Positions 1 to 12,100 of a stretch of 64,000 nucleotides of DNA are shown here, in pieces (within the stretch, counting starts at the first letter, position 1; each line of letters opens with the position of its first letter). The notes below the pieces were generated by a model. It was not told the DNA's origin. It did not search any database and saw nothing but the letters and a program-made list of their open reading frames with translations. Origin of the DNA: Lepeophtheirus salmonis (Eukaryota; Arthropoda; Copepoda; Siphonostomatoida; Caligidae). The stretch spans positions 32,705,896 to 32,769,895 of the forward strand of contig NC_052144.2 of the NCBI RefSeq assembly GCF_016086655.4, given 5' to 3'. The position numbers and the translations under genes were made by a program.

Positions 1-1225
1 ATTTAACCAATCTTGTTACATGAAGGATATGAAATGATTAATGGGTATTTTAATAGTATACCTAAATATTTTTGGGTAGTAATTCAGAACAAAAATATAA
101 TTCAGCAGTCCCGGAGCCTTACAGTGTTAATTTTGTCAGCTATGACTAAACGGTATTTTTGCGTTTAATGAATTTTTTTTTGAAATCACAAATACAAGCT
201 GGAAGACATATTTTTTTTGAATGTTTCGTCTTGCTCAAAAAATATTTTATTTTCTTGACCAAATAAAAACAAAACGTTTATTTTGATTTTTACTGACTAA
301 TTTTTGTTAGAGTTCTATATTTTCTTCTTATATATGGACTATACACCTCTAAGATTTCTAAATTTTTTAAGGCAAATCAATACTTACATACATAATATTT
401 ATATGATCCATAGTTAAAAATACTTAAGCATAACAAAATGTGATTCCGTTTTGTATACATATGTATTTCAACAATGTTATAAAAAATATGCTCTTATAAT
501 TTGATCTATAGTCAAACTTACTTTTTAAAAAAAAAACAGGGAAAAAAACTTGAACGAAAAGAAAAACAAGTATTATTAAGTTTTAATTAGACATTAATTA
601 TGTCAAAGTTTCATATGAAAAAAAAAAACTTTTTATGTGTTAGAATTTTTCCTACTTCAACTTTATCTTGAAAATTGTTTGTAGACATTTTGATTAACTT
701 AATGAAAAGGTTTTTTTCCATAAGAATATGTACCAGTCAATCATATTCTGACCTACAACAAACCTAACCTTCTTCAATATATTCTGATCCTTCATTTAAA
801 ATATCATCAGGCAATTAATTATGATAACTTTAGCCCTTTTATCAATTGAATATACATTTGTACATTTTATTGTTTTTTGATTTTTTGATTCACTGCAACA
901 GATTAGTTTGAATTTGCAAAACCAAAATTTATATAGAGTCTTCTCTAACTCTTGAACCACAAACTACTTTTTATATTGTTATAATGGTGACATCTTAGGC
1001 TAAGTCCCGTCTCAATAGATGGACTACAGATGGAAAAGAAAACAGTTATGTATAGAACAGGAAAAACAATGTATCTTAAATCAAGGACTCTCTTCTTCTA
1101 TGCATAGTTTAATCGTGTTCATCTATATTTTGTAGGTACGGGCTCATACTTTATTAAGCAGTATTACAATATGCCAATAAAAGCATAGATTACCAAAGTG
1201 TATTAAAGTTTTAATAGTGGGTAGA
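1..1225. repeat. Dispersed repeat R1, first copy (runs off the left edge)
   Basis: Collinear with 23459-24735 and partly with 38520-39190. Shared landmarks in order: TTGTTA-ATGAA, CAGAACAAAA-TATAATT, AGCTATGACTAAAC, AAATAAAAA, TTTTACTGACT, GATAAGGG-type, TTTTTCCT-CTTCAACTTTATC, TTTTGATTAACTT, GGCAATTAATT-TGATAA. No coding potential is visible; probably an old interspersed element or segmental duplication. Confidence 0.7.
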
Positions 1226-1364
1226 CAACTTATTGTTCAAACACTGTGTCTTAGAATTTGACATTTTGAATAAGTAGAAAAACAGATAACGTTGATAAGA
1301 GTTCCGGGTATTTTTTTATATTAATAAAATACAGATATATTTATTAACTGATTATTAATAGTAC

Positions 1365-1610
1365 GAAAGTAGTAAAGCACTTCTATTTGCAAACTGCTGA
1401 TATCAAACATTGTTTTAATTGATCATTATTGATATTGTTTTTTCTGAATAATTGTAGTTCTGTTTTGTGAAATGCTCATTGGATTTTTATATTACAGTTT
1501 TAACACTATGAAGAATAATTTTAAATGAACTTTTTGCCAGAGATAACTTTATAAATGTACATATACATATCTTGAAGTATTTAAATAAATGACTAATATT
1601 TATACATGAA
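1365..1610 (+). pseudogene. Orphan flank of a lost family copy
   Basis: The sequence GATATTG-TTTTTCTGAATAAT-GTAGTTCTGTT-TGTGAAATGC at about 1430-1480, followed by GATAACTTTATAAATGTACATATACATATCTTGAAGT at about 1540-1578, lines up with the 3' UTR and flank of copies D (33755-33945) and F (47875-48040). Just before it, AGTAAAGCAC resembles sequence upstream of A and D. No coding part remains. The simplest reading is a duplicated copy whose gene body was deleted, but an exchange of flank alone is possible. Confidence 0.5.
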
Positions 1611-2079
1611 AAGGAAATGGGGATTTTTACTATAAAATTATTACTCCATATTTTATAAAAATCCATTATAGTTGTGGTTTATATTATGAAATTATTCAAT
1701 GTCTACACAACAAGGACTCGGATAACATGAGGGAATAAATTTATGATGCTTTTTATATTTCAATAGTTACAAAAAGTGATGGAAATATTATAAACTATGA
1801 AGAATATCCCAATGTGAATTGAAAAGTTACATTGGAAGTTTTATGAGACTCAAGGCGAGCTGGATAACAAAAGTTAGAAAAAGGATTTTATCAATTTCAG
1901 CTGCTATTTTTTTTTTTACACACGTACAACTTTTTTTTAATTCATTTTCCCTGCAAGCAGGTAAAACAATTTGAGAGAAAAAATAAAGCCACACCACAAT
2001 ACGCTATCAAACTACATATAAAAAAGACCATATATAAAAAAATTAAAAATAAATATTAAAACATCCCTGAACTTATCAT

Positions 2080-3060
2080 CGTTTGTGTTAGTCTTCGTTG
2101 GTGTGAAAATCGCTTATAAATGTTGAATAAAATTATATGGAATTGGAGTTTTAGGGTTTCTAAGTTCTTACAAAATGATGAAAGCTTTTGTAATAAAAAC
2201 ATTAGTTTCATCTTGATGGAGACCCATGTAAATAAAAGATAACTTTCTTTGTAAAATAACTTCATACGTATAGAAAACCAGGAAGATATTTTGTTTCTTA
2301 TATCTCTTGTGCCAAGAATGAACAGGTTTCTCTTTACAGTAAAAAGCAAAGTCTCTCCTCTGGGCTCTTTCCATAAATACTTCCCACCGCAAGCGTGTTA
2401 GTGACAATTCTATACTTAAACCAATAAACGAAATAATTTTATTCGATAAACTTTTAAGGATTTGGTTAGTTGTTGCTTCCTCTTTCACCGAGTCCCTCTT
2501 GCGATTAATCTGTTGAATGTATTGAGTTTTGATCTGTCTGTTGATTTGTAGAAAGTGAACTAAATGATTTTTAATCTCATTTGTCTCTGTGACCTATTTA
2601 ACGCCTGTAAACACACTATTTTTTATAATTCCTAGCCTTTCCATGTTTTGACTTTCACTTAAATTAATTTCACTATTAAAAATCTCACCAACGTCAATTC
2701 ATAAATGGAAGGACTTTCGAAGATATGTTTTTTTACCGGATAGGTTTGTGAGAACTTTTGTTTCCTAGATATTTATCTCCAGTCCTAATTGATTCTTGTA
2801 TACCTCAAGTATTTTCAATGTCACTTCCGTAGATTTATGGATTTGATTTGCTATACCAAAGTACAAGGTTGTACAACTGCAAATACTTCAACTTTGTGAT
2901 CTAAATTTCCTGTAGTGATACTTTTGAGCCTCGTTTCATCGCAAAATTCTTCTTTGAATCCATGTAATTTGTTTGTAGGCTCCTCATTCCAACATCAACC
3001 ATTCTAATACAATTTTACAATTTTCTTATTTTACTTTAAATCTTAAACTTTTCATATTGT
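2080..3060 (-). mobile_element. LINE reverse-transcriptase relic
   Basis: On the minus strand, 2762-2866 reads LYFGIANQIHKSTEVTLK, then ILEVYKNQLGLEINI, a stop, and ETKVL. This is the block after the catalytic Asp pair in non-LTR reverse transcriptases (TLYFG, then a spacer helix, then GLxIN..KTxVL). The Asp pair itself is lost. Below it an open minus frame at 2168-2488 (106 aa) may be the thumb or C-terminal region. Stops and frameshifts make it inactive. The clade is unclear. Confidence 0.55.
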
Positions 3061-3067
3061 CATCCCT

Positions 3068-3092
3068 TTAAGTGCCACATTATGTGGCACGT
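3068..3092 (+). mobile_element. Related palindromic end-like sequence
   Basis: CCCTTTAAGTGCCACATTAT then GTGGCAC: a CCCTTT start followed by a 19-nt palindrome with 9-bp arms (TGCCA...TGGCA), laid out like the end at 28946. No TTAA precedes it, so it may be a decayed end. Confidence 0.3.
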
Positions 3093-3385
3093 CCTCTATA
3101 ATGCCAATTATTTCGCCAAATTACGCCATGATCTCTCTTAGTCCCGGCAAATCAAATTCTGAACCGTTTTTAACAATAACTTCAATTGGGTTTTGGGTTT
3201 CCTTAGATTTTCCATTCCTTTAATATTAAGAAGACTCCATCGTCTAACTTTAATCCAACCACTACCTCTGAAAATCTGGCGAGGATGTTCATTGGTTGTT
3301 TAAACATGAATACTAAATACATCACCCTACTTTTACAGTCATTGACTTATTACAAGTCATCTTTACCATGTGATAGTTGATCATG

Positions 3386-3402
3386 TATATATATATATAT
3401 AT
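3386..3402. repeat. (TA)n microsatellite
   Basis: An uninterrupted TA run of about 17 nt. Similar short runs occur at about 11741-11755 and 24963-24975. Confidence 0.7.
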
Positions 3403-3839
3403 TCTTATTCTGGATGGAATCCTTTATAGCTTTTATTCGCAGAATCTTTCTAATCGAAATAAATTTTTTCTCCAACAGGATCCGTATGAATGGTACGACT
3501 ACTTGGAATACCTCTTTTTAAAAATCAATTTCATGTTATTCTTCTTTTCACGACTTCATTGAAACCTGTAAGTAACACCGTTCTTGGAATTGGAATGATA
3601 ATATTTTATTAGTTAATACCGCACATTGAACGATATGGGAAGCATATTAAAAATAAGAACCGGTTAAATATAATATAATACTCTGCTTTTTGAATTCATC
3701 TCTATTTTGTGCAAAGAAAAGAAATCGAATATTCTGTAAATGCCCTCTTATTTTACTATAATTGTTATATAATTAGACGAGCTAACCTGTTCTTTGCAAC
3801 ATTCATTTTTTACTTATACTATTTTATGAGAAGGGAAAA

Positions 3840-4030
3840 ACATTCTTAAACCATTTGTAAATATACTTAAATGATGTACATAATTTCCAAGAACATATTA
3901 CTGATTTAAAATGGGGAATACCTTCAACCATCCACACATATACTACAAATTATCATTATTTTCCATTAAACTACTCAAGGCTATTTTTCAAGTAAGGGAT
4001 GGCAAGTAGGGAGCACCTGATCTTCATCTA
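3840..4030. repeat. Segment duplicated at 36660-36830
   Basis: Shared landmarks in order: GTACATAATTT-CAAG, ATTACTG-ATT-AAA, ATCCACACATATA, CAAGGCTAT-TTTCAAGT, GATGG-AA. Non-coding, moderately diverged. Confidence 0.6.
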
Positions 4031-5249
4031 GTTTGCTTCATCTAGGTTGCTTAGGTTTTGCAATATATTTCATGAGTAAAAAAGGAATAAAAGTTTCTTG
4101 TGTGGTAACATTTACCAATGCTGTGCACAAAAATGATATATAAAATATAGTGTTATTTTTTGTAAAAAAGAAGTGAAAACTTGACCTCATCTTTTCTGCG
4201 AACTTCCGAGTAATTTTATGAATCTAACTTTGAACTACATAAGAGATACATTTGGGAGTTCACAGTCAAAGGATATGTGGCTACTTTTGACTTCTTCAGT
4301 GCCTAAAAAATATTAAAAATATTGATATTTTAATTAATTATTAAATCTATCATTTCATGTATTTGAAAATAAAATTGAATGATTATCAAATAAATCTGCA
4401 TCGTTATACACATTTTAACATATAACATTTGTACAATATATAGAAATCTATTGTATTAAGCTAGTAAAAATCTAGATAGAAGGTTTTTAGTACCTATTTT
4501 TAACTTTAAGTAAACATAAATATAATTCTAAACACAATAAAGACATTTTAGAAATAGTTTTAAAATTTTTCAACATTAAATAAGAAAAGTATTCTCCAAG
4601 AACTATTATTTTTGAGTTTAGATTTTCATTTGGATCAACATAACAACGATGCAATTAACAAAAGCGATCGGTATAAGATTCAATTTTTTTAAAATGGGAT
4701 GAGTTTCAGTTTAAATAATTTATATCAACCTAATAAAAAATTTATCACCTTTTAAGTGCAATTTTTAATAACCAAACTCGGTTCTAGCTAATTTGAGGTA
4801 TAAATATCCATTTCCATAAATTTTATTCACATTATCCAAATCATACAACTCTACAAAATATATTATTTAATTGTTGACTTGACTAAACAAAATCAGTCTA
4901 GAAGATAGTATTTCTGAGTTTTCCTTGAGTTTCTGTGATCAGTCTTCAAGAATTGACTTAGATTTGATTTATCCTATATTTACTTATATGTTAAAAAGGA
5001 AAATATATTCTTAACAAAAATTTAAAAATAAATTAATGGAAGGATTTTAATGGTTATTTTTCTTCAAAATAAGCTGTTTAAAGACTCTTTAAAGTTATTC
5101 ATTCAACACTTTCACGATTTATTTTATTAAATAATAGAAAAAAACGTCATACGTCAGTCAAATGAATAGTGTTCTTAATAATGAATCGATTTTTGTGCAC
5201 ATATATTTTACAGATTATCATACAATTTTAAGCCTTGCAAAAATTGTGT

Positions 5250-6180
5250 TAGAATGTTCTGCGTTTAGAAGGCTTAAGAAAGACTAATAATTCCTAAAAT
5301 GATCGAAAAGTATTTAACTCATAAGCTGGATATTGAATGTCTCAAATACAGATCTCTACAAATTTTTTATTATGGAAATTATTCTATCGAATGAAACTAT
5401 TGGAAAAATATCTACAATATTGTGCCGCTGCTTATATTTTCTTTTGGTCTGGAACACCTATATAGAGTCCAACAACGATTGATATCATTCACATTAAAAC
5501 ACATCAAAAAATATTTCTTCCAAAATACAAAGGGACCCCGTTTCCTGGAGGATCTAGCCTTACGCAATGATATCATAACAGTTTATGATCTTGATGAACA
5601 TCCCTCCTCAGTCTATGTACGAGGTAAATTTAGTTTTCCTCTGAAAAAATTCGCGAAATACCACCTTCTCTGTCATCCTGCCATTTGAAAATGTGTTATG
5701 AGTAACAGATAGGAAGTAGTGTTAATAAACTATGCGCATGAATCTTTTCGACTTACCTAAGCCCCAGCACAAGAAAATTGAAGGTTTACTGCTCCACATC
5801 AACGATCACAAGGGGTTTTCACAGTACAGTTTCAAATATCGGTAAATCTTATTTTTTACGACGCTCCATGGAAAGACTGCGGGAGAACGTTTAATTCTAC
5901 CATTCATGCCTTTGTTGATTGTCTTCATGTTCGGATTTTAAAGGGAGCCATATCATTGAATGCCAACGGGCAAGCAAACATCGAATCCAATTTTTACAAA
6001 AGCGATTACATTGTTTGGAGTATCAAATAGTAGGACTTCCTCTGATAATATTAAGGTATTGGATTTTGCTTTGTCTAATACTTAATCCCTTATTGCGAAC
6101 AAGTTATGGACCTGTCAACCATTGGAATCTGAAGAATTAAAGACAATTTTTACATCTGCTGCAGCGTGATACTCAGCCTT
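5250..6180 (+). other. Unrecognised degenerate coding-like stretch
   Basis: Base composition rises above the flanks, and two + strand frames are open: 5422-5688 (88 aa, no certain start; contains ALRNDIITVYDLDEHPSSVY) and 5919-6140 (73 aa; contains ECQRASKHRIQFLQKRLHC). They are in different frames with stops between. No family is recognised. It could be a decayed transposon or gene fragment. Confidence 0.3.
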
Positions 6181-6367
6181 CTCTTTGAGAATTGCTCGAA
6201 TTTTTTTATTAATGTATATTAGCACGTACTAAAAGATTCTCCGTTAGGAGAATAAATTTAAACTAAAATGTGTATTTCTGTTATCTATAACTCAATTCAT
6301 CTACCTACATATATATTTTAGTTTATATAGTAGAAGGCTTTTGCCTGAATAATAATAATAGAAATAG

Positions 6368-6539
6368 AGAGAGATTCTGTCTCTAGGGGTCAAAACTATT
6401 CATAAAGGAAAAAGTTATTACAAAACCAGTAAATTTTAGACAAGTAGACTGCTATAGATTTTCTGTCTCTAGGGTTCCAAACTATTCATAAAGGAAAAAG
6501 TCATTACAAAACCAGTAAATTTTAGACAAGTAGTCTGCT
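6368..6539. repeat. Recent tandem duplication of an 86-bp unit
   Basis: Units 6368-6453 and 6454-6539 are almost identical (TTCTGTCTCTAGGG at 6375 and 6461; AGACAAGTAGACTGCT versus AGACAAGTAGTCTGCT at the ends). Very few differences, so young compared with everything around it. No known function. Confidence 0.9.
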
Positions 6540-6725
6540 TTCATTCTCATTTCCAAAACATTGTTGGCACAATAAGGGGCCACTTAACGACAAAGGATGT
6601 AATTTCCATTGAATAAAGAAACTATATTGTCTCCAAAGATTTTATTTATAGGTATTATAAGGAGTCTGTTGCTCAAATTGAGTATTAGGAATGTAATTTG
6701 GAATTTATCGATGAAAATCACTCCA

Positions 6726-6746
6726 TTTTTTTTTTTTTTTTTTTTT
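6726..6746. repeat. Poly-T tract of 21
   Basis: An uninterrupted run of 21 T. It could be the poly(A) tail of a minus-strand retroposed sequence, but no element body is recognisable beside it. Confidence 0.6.
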
Positions 6747-7214
6747 CAATATTGGAAAGTAAATTTCTTTTATTGAACTAATTATCTTAAATATTGTGTT
6801 AGTCCATGTGGCTGAAGTTACAATTAATTGAGGCAGTAGCCTATATCAATTCTCATGTTTTTATAATACTAGCAAGTCAAATAAAATAAATATATTAAGA
6901 AGTAAAGCACTTATCATTTAGATACATATTAGTACATATGACTTAATCAAAGGAAAAAATAATTATTATAACTCTATTTATATAATTAAAAAGATTATTA
7001 ATATTCGATCATAATATTGCTAAAGTAATTAAAAAATATCAAATTAAAACATTACGCTAAAAAGCAAATACAATCATGGTTCATCGAATGTATAATATAC
7101 TTTTTTTTTGGACAGTGAAGATAATATATAATTGAAACAAAAAAAAAAGAGGTAATGAATTATAACTCATCAACATTCAATTATTTCCAACGTCAATAGC
7201 ATATGATTTAAAAG

Positions 7215-7284
7215 TATAAATATCCCAAATATATATTAATTCACCATCAGTTTCAAATAAACAGTTCACTAAACATAATACAGC
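7215..7284 (+). promoter_or_regulatory. Core promoter and 5' UTR of copy A
   Basis: TATAAATA lies at 7215-7222 and TCAGT at 7247-7251, whose A is 34 nt from the first T of the TATA box. That spacing fits a TATA-plus-initiator arthropod promoter and gives a 5' UTR of about 36 nt. The same pair, at the same spacing, precedes copies B, D, E and F. A further block at about 7040-7145 is strongly shared with copy E (42238-42350), and more weakly with D and F. Confidence 0.8.
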
Positions 7285-7747
7285 ATGAAGGTAACTAGAT
7301 TCAATGACTATATTGAATATTTAATGATAATATTTCTTTATTCAGATTCTTATGATCCTCGGATTTCTTTTGGGTTCCTCCTTTGGAAGTCAATACCAAC
7401 ATCCTTTACATTCATACCCTAGTCCCGTTTTCCCATATCATCTCAGACCTCCATCACAGTTCTATGCTTCACGACAACCATTTCTTCATTCTAATAGTCA
7501 TCCAGTCCCATATCCATTCCCTATTCAAACTTCTACTCCAGGACCTATCGTTGTGGTAACCCCAGTTCCAGTCTTTGTTTCTCCGGATTCCATATTCAAC
7601 TCTCACAGGGATATTTTTAGCAGTGATAGCAACACTGGAACTAATTTCAACAATGGACAATTTGGAAACAACTTCTTGAATGGAAAAATCCAGTATACAA
7701 GCTCTACTCGTTCACCCTCAAGATTTGACAAAAAATACTCAGACTGA
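7285..7747 (+). CDS. Family copy A: small secreted Pro/Ser/Asn-rich protein, C-terminally truncated
   Basis: Two exons: ATG AAG at 7285-7290, intron 7291-7345 (GT...AG, 55 nt, phase 0), exon 2 at 7346-7747; 135 residues. Residues 1-16 form a signal peptide, with likely cleavage SFG|SQYQHP. The mature part has no cysteine: a Pro/His/Ser/Phe-rich N-terminal half, the core STPGPIVVVTPVPVF near residues 65-79, then an Asn/Gly stretch (TNFNNGQFGNNFLNG). Compared with copy E, the protein ends early at TGA 7745-7747, where relatives have a Gln or Arg codon. Reading past it stays in frame for 13 codons to the ancestral TAA at 7787-7789, so the tail DNA is still readable. The start is chosen because the MK exon and splice site are conserved in all five intact copies. 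The function is unknown; a secreted structural or cuticle-type role is inferred from gene structure and composition. Confidence 0.85.
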
Positions 7748-7906
7748 TCCCCCAATAATCAAATATTATCTTCATATTCTCGCAATTAAGGATATGGGTT
7801 ATTGTTTTGTTTTTTTCAAATTATTGCAGTTCCATTATGTGAAAGGCCTTTTCTTATTTACTCTATTAATATATGTATATAATGCATTTTGTAAATCTAT
7901 CCGTCC

Positions 7907-7912
7907 AATAAA
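7907..7912 (+). terminator. Poly(A) signal of copy A
   Basis: AATAAA sits 160 nt after the stop codon, in a block (CCAATAAATAGTTATGTGAC) conserved with copies B and E, so it is the likely cleavage signal. Confidence 0.65.
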
Positions 7913-8849
7913 TAGTTATGTGACACGAGTTATGTAAAAATAGTTATAAAAGTATGAACTCCATTAGCAATTAAGGAAATCTTTCGATGCAGTATAAATT
8001 CGATTTGTTTGATTGAAATTTATTTATTCATAGTTTCACTACTTCGTCTTTACATTTAAATTAATTAATCTAAATATTATGTCTATAGCTTCATTATCTA
8101 TAACACTTACGTTAAATCTGTTTAACTGTTCTTTTTCAAAAAAATGGTATTTTACTGATTAATATAGTTTTCCAGTTAAAATCGTTTTTTGAAACATCAT
8201 TTATTTAATAGATAATTTATATATAGAAAACAAAAATATCTTTTTTTATCAAATATGGTTTTATAAGTTAAATAAATTGTTTCTTTAAGCAAAAAAAAGA
8301 AAAAGATATCTAGAAATATAAAGTAGTTTCATAAATGTGCATAAATACCCTGCATAATTTGAAAAAGTTTGTTAATTTCTTTTAAATCACAAAAAAAAAA
8401 AAAAAAATATTAGTACCTCAGTAGTAAAAAGACGATTACAATTTATTATCAAATGTCTATCATTGAACAATTTACTTGGTTTGACGATATATGTATATTA
8501 TTCGAGCCCTAAGAAATATATTTAAGCAAGGTAACCAATGAAGGTTTCTATGTAAAGTTTGAAAATAAGAGAAGGAAAATTATCTGAATAAGAGATTTTT
8601 TTACTTTCTTTAGATCTTAACCAATGTTTATTTACTTGTTTCTACACTGGTATATTTATCTACCCCAAAACTGAAATATTGTTTTAATATCTTTTGTGTA
8701 TCTTATTTGTTACATCTTTTATGCAAATTCTTAATTTATCATTTATTTCCTTAATCCAATTTGTTGGGATGATATTTCATTGTATGACAAATTCTTAAAA
8801 ATATCATGGAAGGTTCAAAGAATATTTTTTATATTTTCGTATTATTTAG

Positions 8850-9195
8850 AACTACACCATTAATATATATAAAGAAATTAAATGAAAGAGGATTGGGAGA
8901 GGTCTTGTATTGTAAATCTTATATATACATACAAAAATAAACTTTCGAATCTTCCTCTTCCTCCTCTGCCAGAGTTCTGCCAGCAGGGAAGCAGCCATGC
9001 TCTCCCTGTAGAAATGCTTCACCTTCTTGGACGTGGGTGTGGGGGTGCCGTCTTTGGTAGTAAACACATAGTTGTCCATGGGGGAGGGGCAAGACATGGT
9101 ACATGAGGACTCGTAGTAGACGTCCGTGTTGACTGTCTTGTTGACCTTGAAGAAGTATGGAGAGATTTTGCTGCCGTCTGAAGTGTCCCATTCGT
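8850..9195 (-). other. GC-rich exon-like island, unknown protein
   Basis: From about 8935 to 9195 the DNA is near half G+C, in sharp contrast to its surroundings. The minus strand is open in the frame WDTSDGSKISPYFFKVNKTV, continuing through YYESSCTMSCPSPMDNYVF and ending VKHFYRESMAASLLAELWQ, RRKRKIRK, then an A+T-rich run to a stop at 8852. TTCCTTCTCGAG just upstream (9196-9207, minus sense) could be a splice acceptor. Codon choice is G/C-ending, unlike the gene family. It could be one exon of a large gene or a pseudogene; I do not recognise the family. The A+T-rich end of this sequence recurs at 27040-27085. Confidence 0.4.
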
Positions 9196-9199
9196 TCCT

Positions 9200-12100
9200 C
9201 GAGAAGGAAATATAATTAACTTATATTGACTTCAAAGACAATTCTTAGACCAGATGGAGTAAATGTAAAACTATAATGCGTACTCATACTCGATCAGTCC
9301 AACTCTATCTGACCAATGAAAGGAACAGAAAAAAACCCAGCAACATTGGACTGTATAACAATTATTAATCAATTAGTATTTACTTATTTTTGATGAATAG
9401 ATTATACTTATAATATATGTATTAAGTATTGTAGGATCTCATAGATTATTCTTAATCATGTTGTTTACATCTCATGCCCCATAGATTCTTCCTAAGAACC
9501 TCAAAAAACATATTTCGATCCTCCCAAACTGACTTGTAGCACACTGTATTCCAAAAATAACGTCAAAAAGTGACTTCTAACATTTATAAAAATACCAAAA
9601 TACACACACAAAAAATAAAGAAGTCTGCATAAAATACATAACCCACTCTATTTTTTTATTTATTATTAGATTTTTAAAAGTTCAATTTCACATATTATGG
9701 TACATTTATTAAGGATAGATCATGGGGATGTTGTTAAAATATATGTTTCCCTCAATTATTGGTTTGATTCAGATATCCTAAATTTTTAACACAACATACT
9801 TATATATAGTTTAGTATTGTTTGAATGTATTTAGCGGTTATCATTATTTAACGAAAAATTACATACAATAAGACCATTGAAATGTTGCAATTTTCCCCCT
9901 TAGCTGGAGATGGTCAAAACAGTTAAAAAAATCAAATTTGTTGTACCCTTGCAGTAATTTACTCTTTGTACTGAGAGGGGTCATATATCAAAAATTGTTT
10001 CTATGAATGAGTTTGGATGTTGATAAAATTGTATCAACTCTTAGCATAATGATTAACCATTCAAATTATATAATTATTAGCAAAAGTAATAAAAAACCTA
10101 CTACGTAAAATTATAATATAGCCCCTCCCAATAATACTTTTACATCTTTAAATCAGTTCTGATACTATATCTCAAAGAAGAGTTGACGAAAATAATTGAA
10201 TTTTTTCGCAATAATTCAAGATCAACTGAAACAATTATTGAACGTCTCAATCTAATAATGAGGTTACCTACATCCAGGATATCAGCTTCCACCCGACAAC
10301 TGGATGCAAGATAGGCAATAACAACTTGAACAAGGCTAGCGTTAACCATCTTATAATTGGGGCCTTCAACTAGTATATATTCCTGTGGCAGACCTTGCAA
10401 ATCTTTGTCTCCAAAGTATATTATAAAATTGTAATGTAAACTTTGTGGTTGTAGCTTCTTGATGCTTATTGCAACTTTCTCCGATCTCTTTTACTAGATG
10501 ACATCTTTTCATGAATTAAAATTATCTAACAAAAATGGTAAGATCTTTTGATGTTAAAATGTTTCCAAAATTTTGTTAATCTCTTCAACAATATTATGTA
10601 TTTTTAAAGTTGAAAATATGTAGTTCCTTCTGTAATTCTAAATGATCATATTCATACGAATTATCAGACCAACAACCACTCTTCCTCTAATCTACTAAAG
10701 AAGCTGAAATTACAACAAAAATATTCCTTAGACTACTTTGACCATCGGTATGTGCAATACATAACGACTTTATTTATTTTTGATAAAGGATATCAAATGG
10801 CATATGTTACTTAAATTGATAATTTTTTTTCACTGGAGAACTAACTTGTACTTAAATTAAAAAAAAATAAACAAATCAGTAATTATGGCCTTAAAGATTT
10901 GAAACTCAAAAACGTAATCAAATAATTTGTTTTTTGTATAAAATTATTTAAAAAAATAGTTAAAATAAAGAAAATATTGTCTATTCAATCTTTTAAACTT
11001 TTTAAATTGTGTTATAAGAAAAAAACAAGCATAATATTTCAAACTTAGTAGTTTAATTTAATTTTTCACTAATAATATACTTTTTCTTGACGAAAATGGT
11101 GGTCAATTTTATTTGTTGTATTTAAAATCGTAAACTACGTTTGATTTATCCTCCGATCAAAATATTAAATTGGCGTATACAAATAAAAAAACAACTAGTT
11201 ATTCAGCTCTAAAGAACTTCAGGCAATAATTTTGTTTAGTGGTGTATCAATATTCTACCACCTTTTTCTAACTGTAGACTGCCCAACGTATGCCTATTTT
11301 ACTTTGGACCGGGGTGTGGAGCGTTGAACAACACTAATAATAAGCGTGAATCCACTTGAAACTCATATTGAACTTTACTTGTACATTTCTCCAGCAATAT
11401 GTCACAAATAAAACATCAAAAACTTTCCCTACGCTAAATCAATAGGAGATTGTTTCTTTGCAACAAGATGGGGCCATCCGGAGGTAATGGTAGATAAAAA
11501 AACATAAAGTCTGTCACTAATGTCCACTGTTTCTACAGTCTTTGCCTTGTTTTAATCTCTGTCACTACAGAAAAAATCCACTTGACACAGATGGGATACT
11601 GGAAATATGACACGGGATACTGGAAATGGTAACAAATAGGAAAATAACTTAAAACGTAATTATATAAACAGTGTTTATCTTTTACAAACAAAGCAAATTT
11701 TATTTGTATGAATGTCTGAAAAACAGTGACATGATGCAGTATATATATATATATAGTGATCTCTGATGTATATCAACTACATATTTTTTATCTAAGAAAT
11801 AACAATGTAGACGTAGTAATTAAATATTGTTGGAATGGAAATGTAGCTTCGAGTATGTTGTACAGTTTTTCTCTTTATTGCTCCTTTAGTTATGTATAAC
11901 ATAACTAATATGCTTTTTTGTATATGTCAAGATTTGAACAAAATATAAAAGCTGTTTTTTGCTAGGCATACCATCATATTATTTGACAGTATCAAACTCT
12001 TATAATTATTTCATTCTTAAGGACAGAATACTTATGAATTGATATAAATATTGAGTATTTACGTGAGTGCGATCATGAACACTGGATAGTAACACTAAAG

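Noticed and set aside
2056..2349. 97-codon minus frame as a gene
   Set aside because: It overlaps another minus frame within the LINE relic; composition is A+T-driven, with no motif.
7469..7660. Antisense open frames of 63 codons conserved in copies A, E and F
   Set aside because: They lie wholly opposite exon 2 and are similar only because the sense exons are similar; changes follow the sense reading frame.
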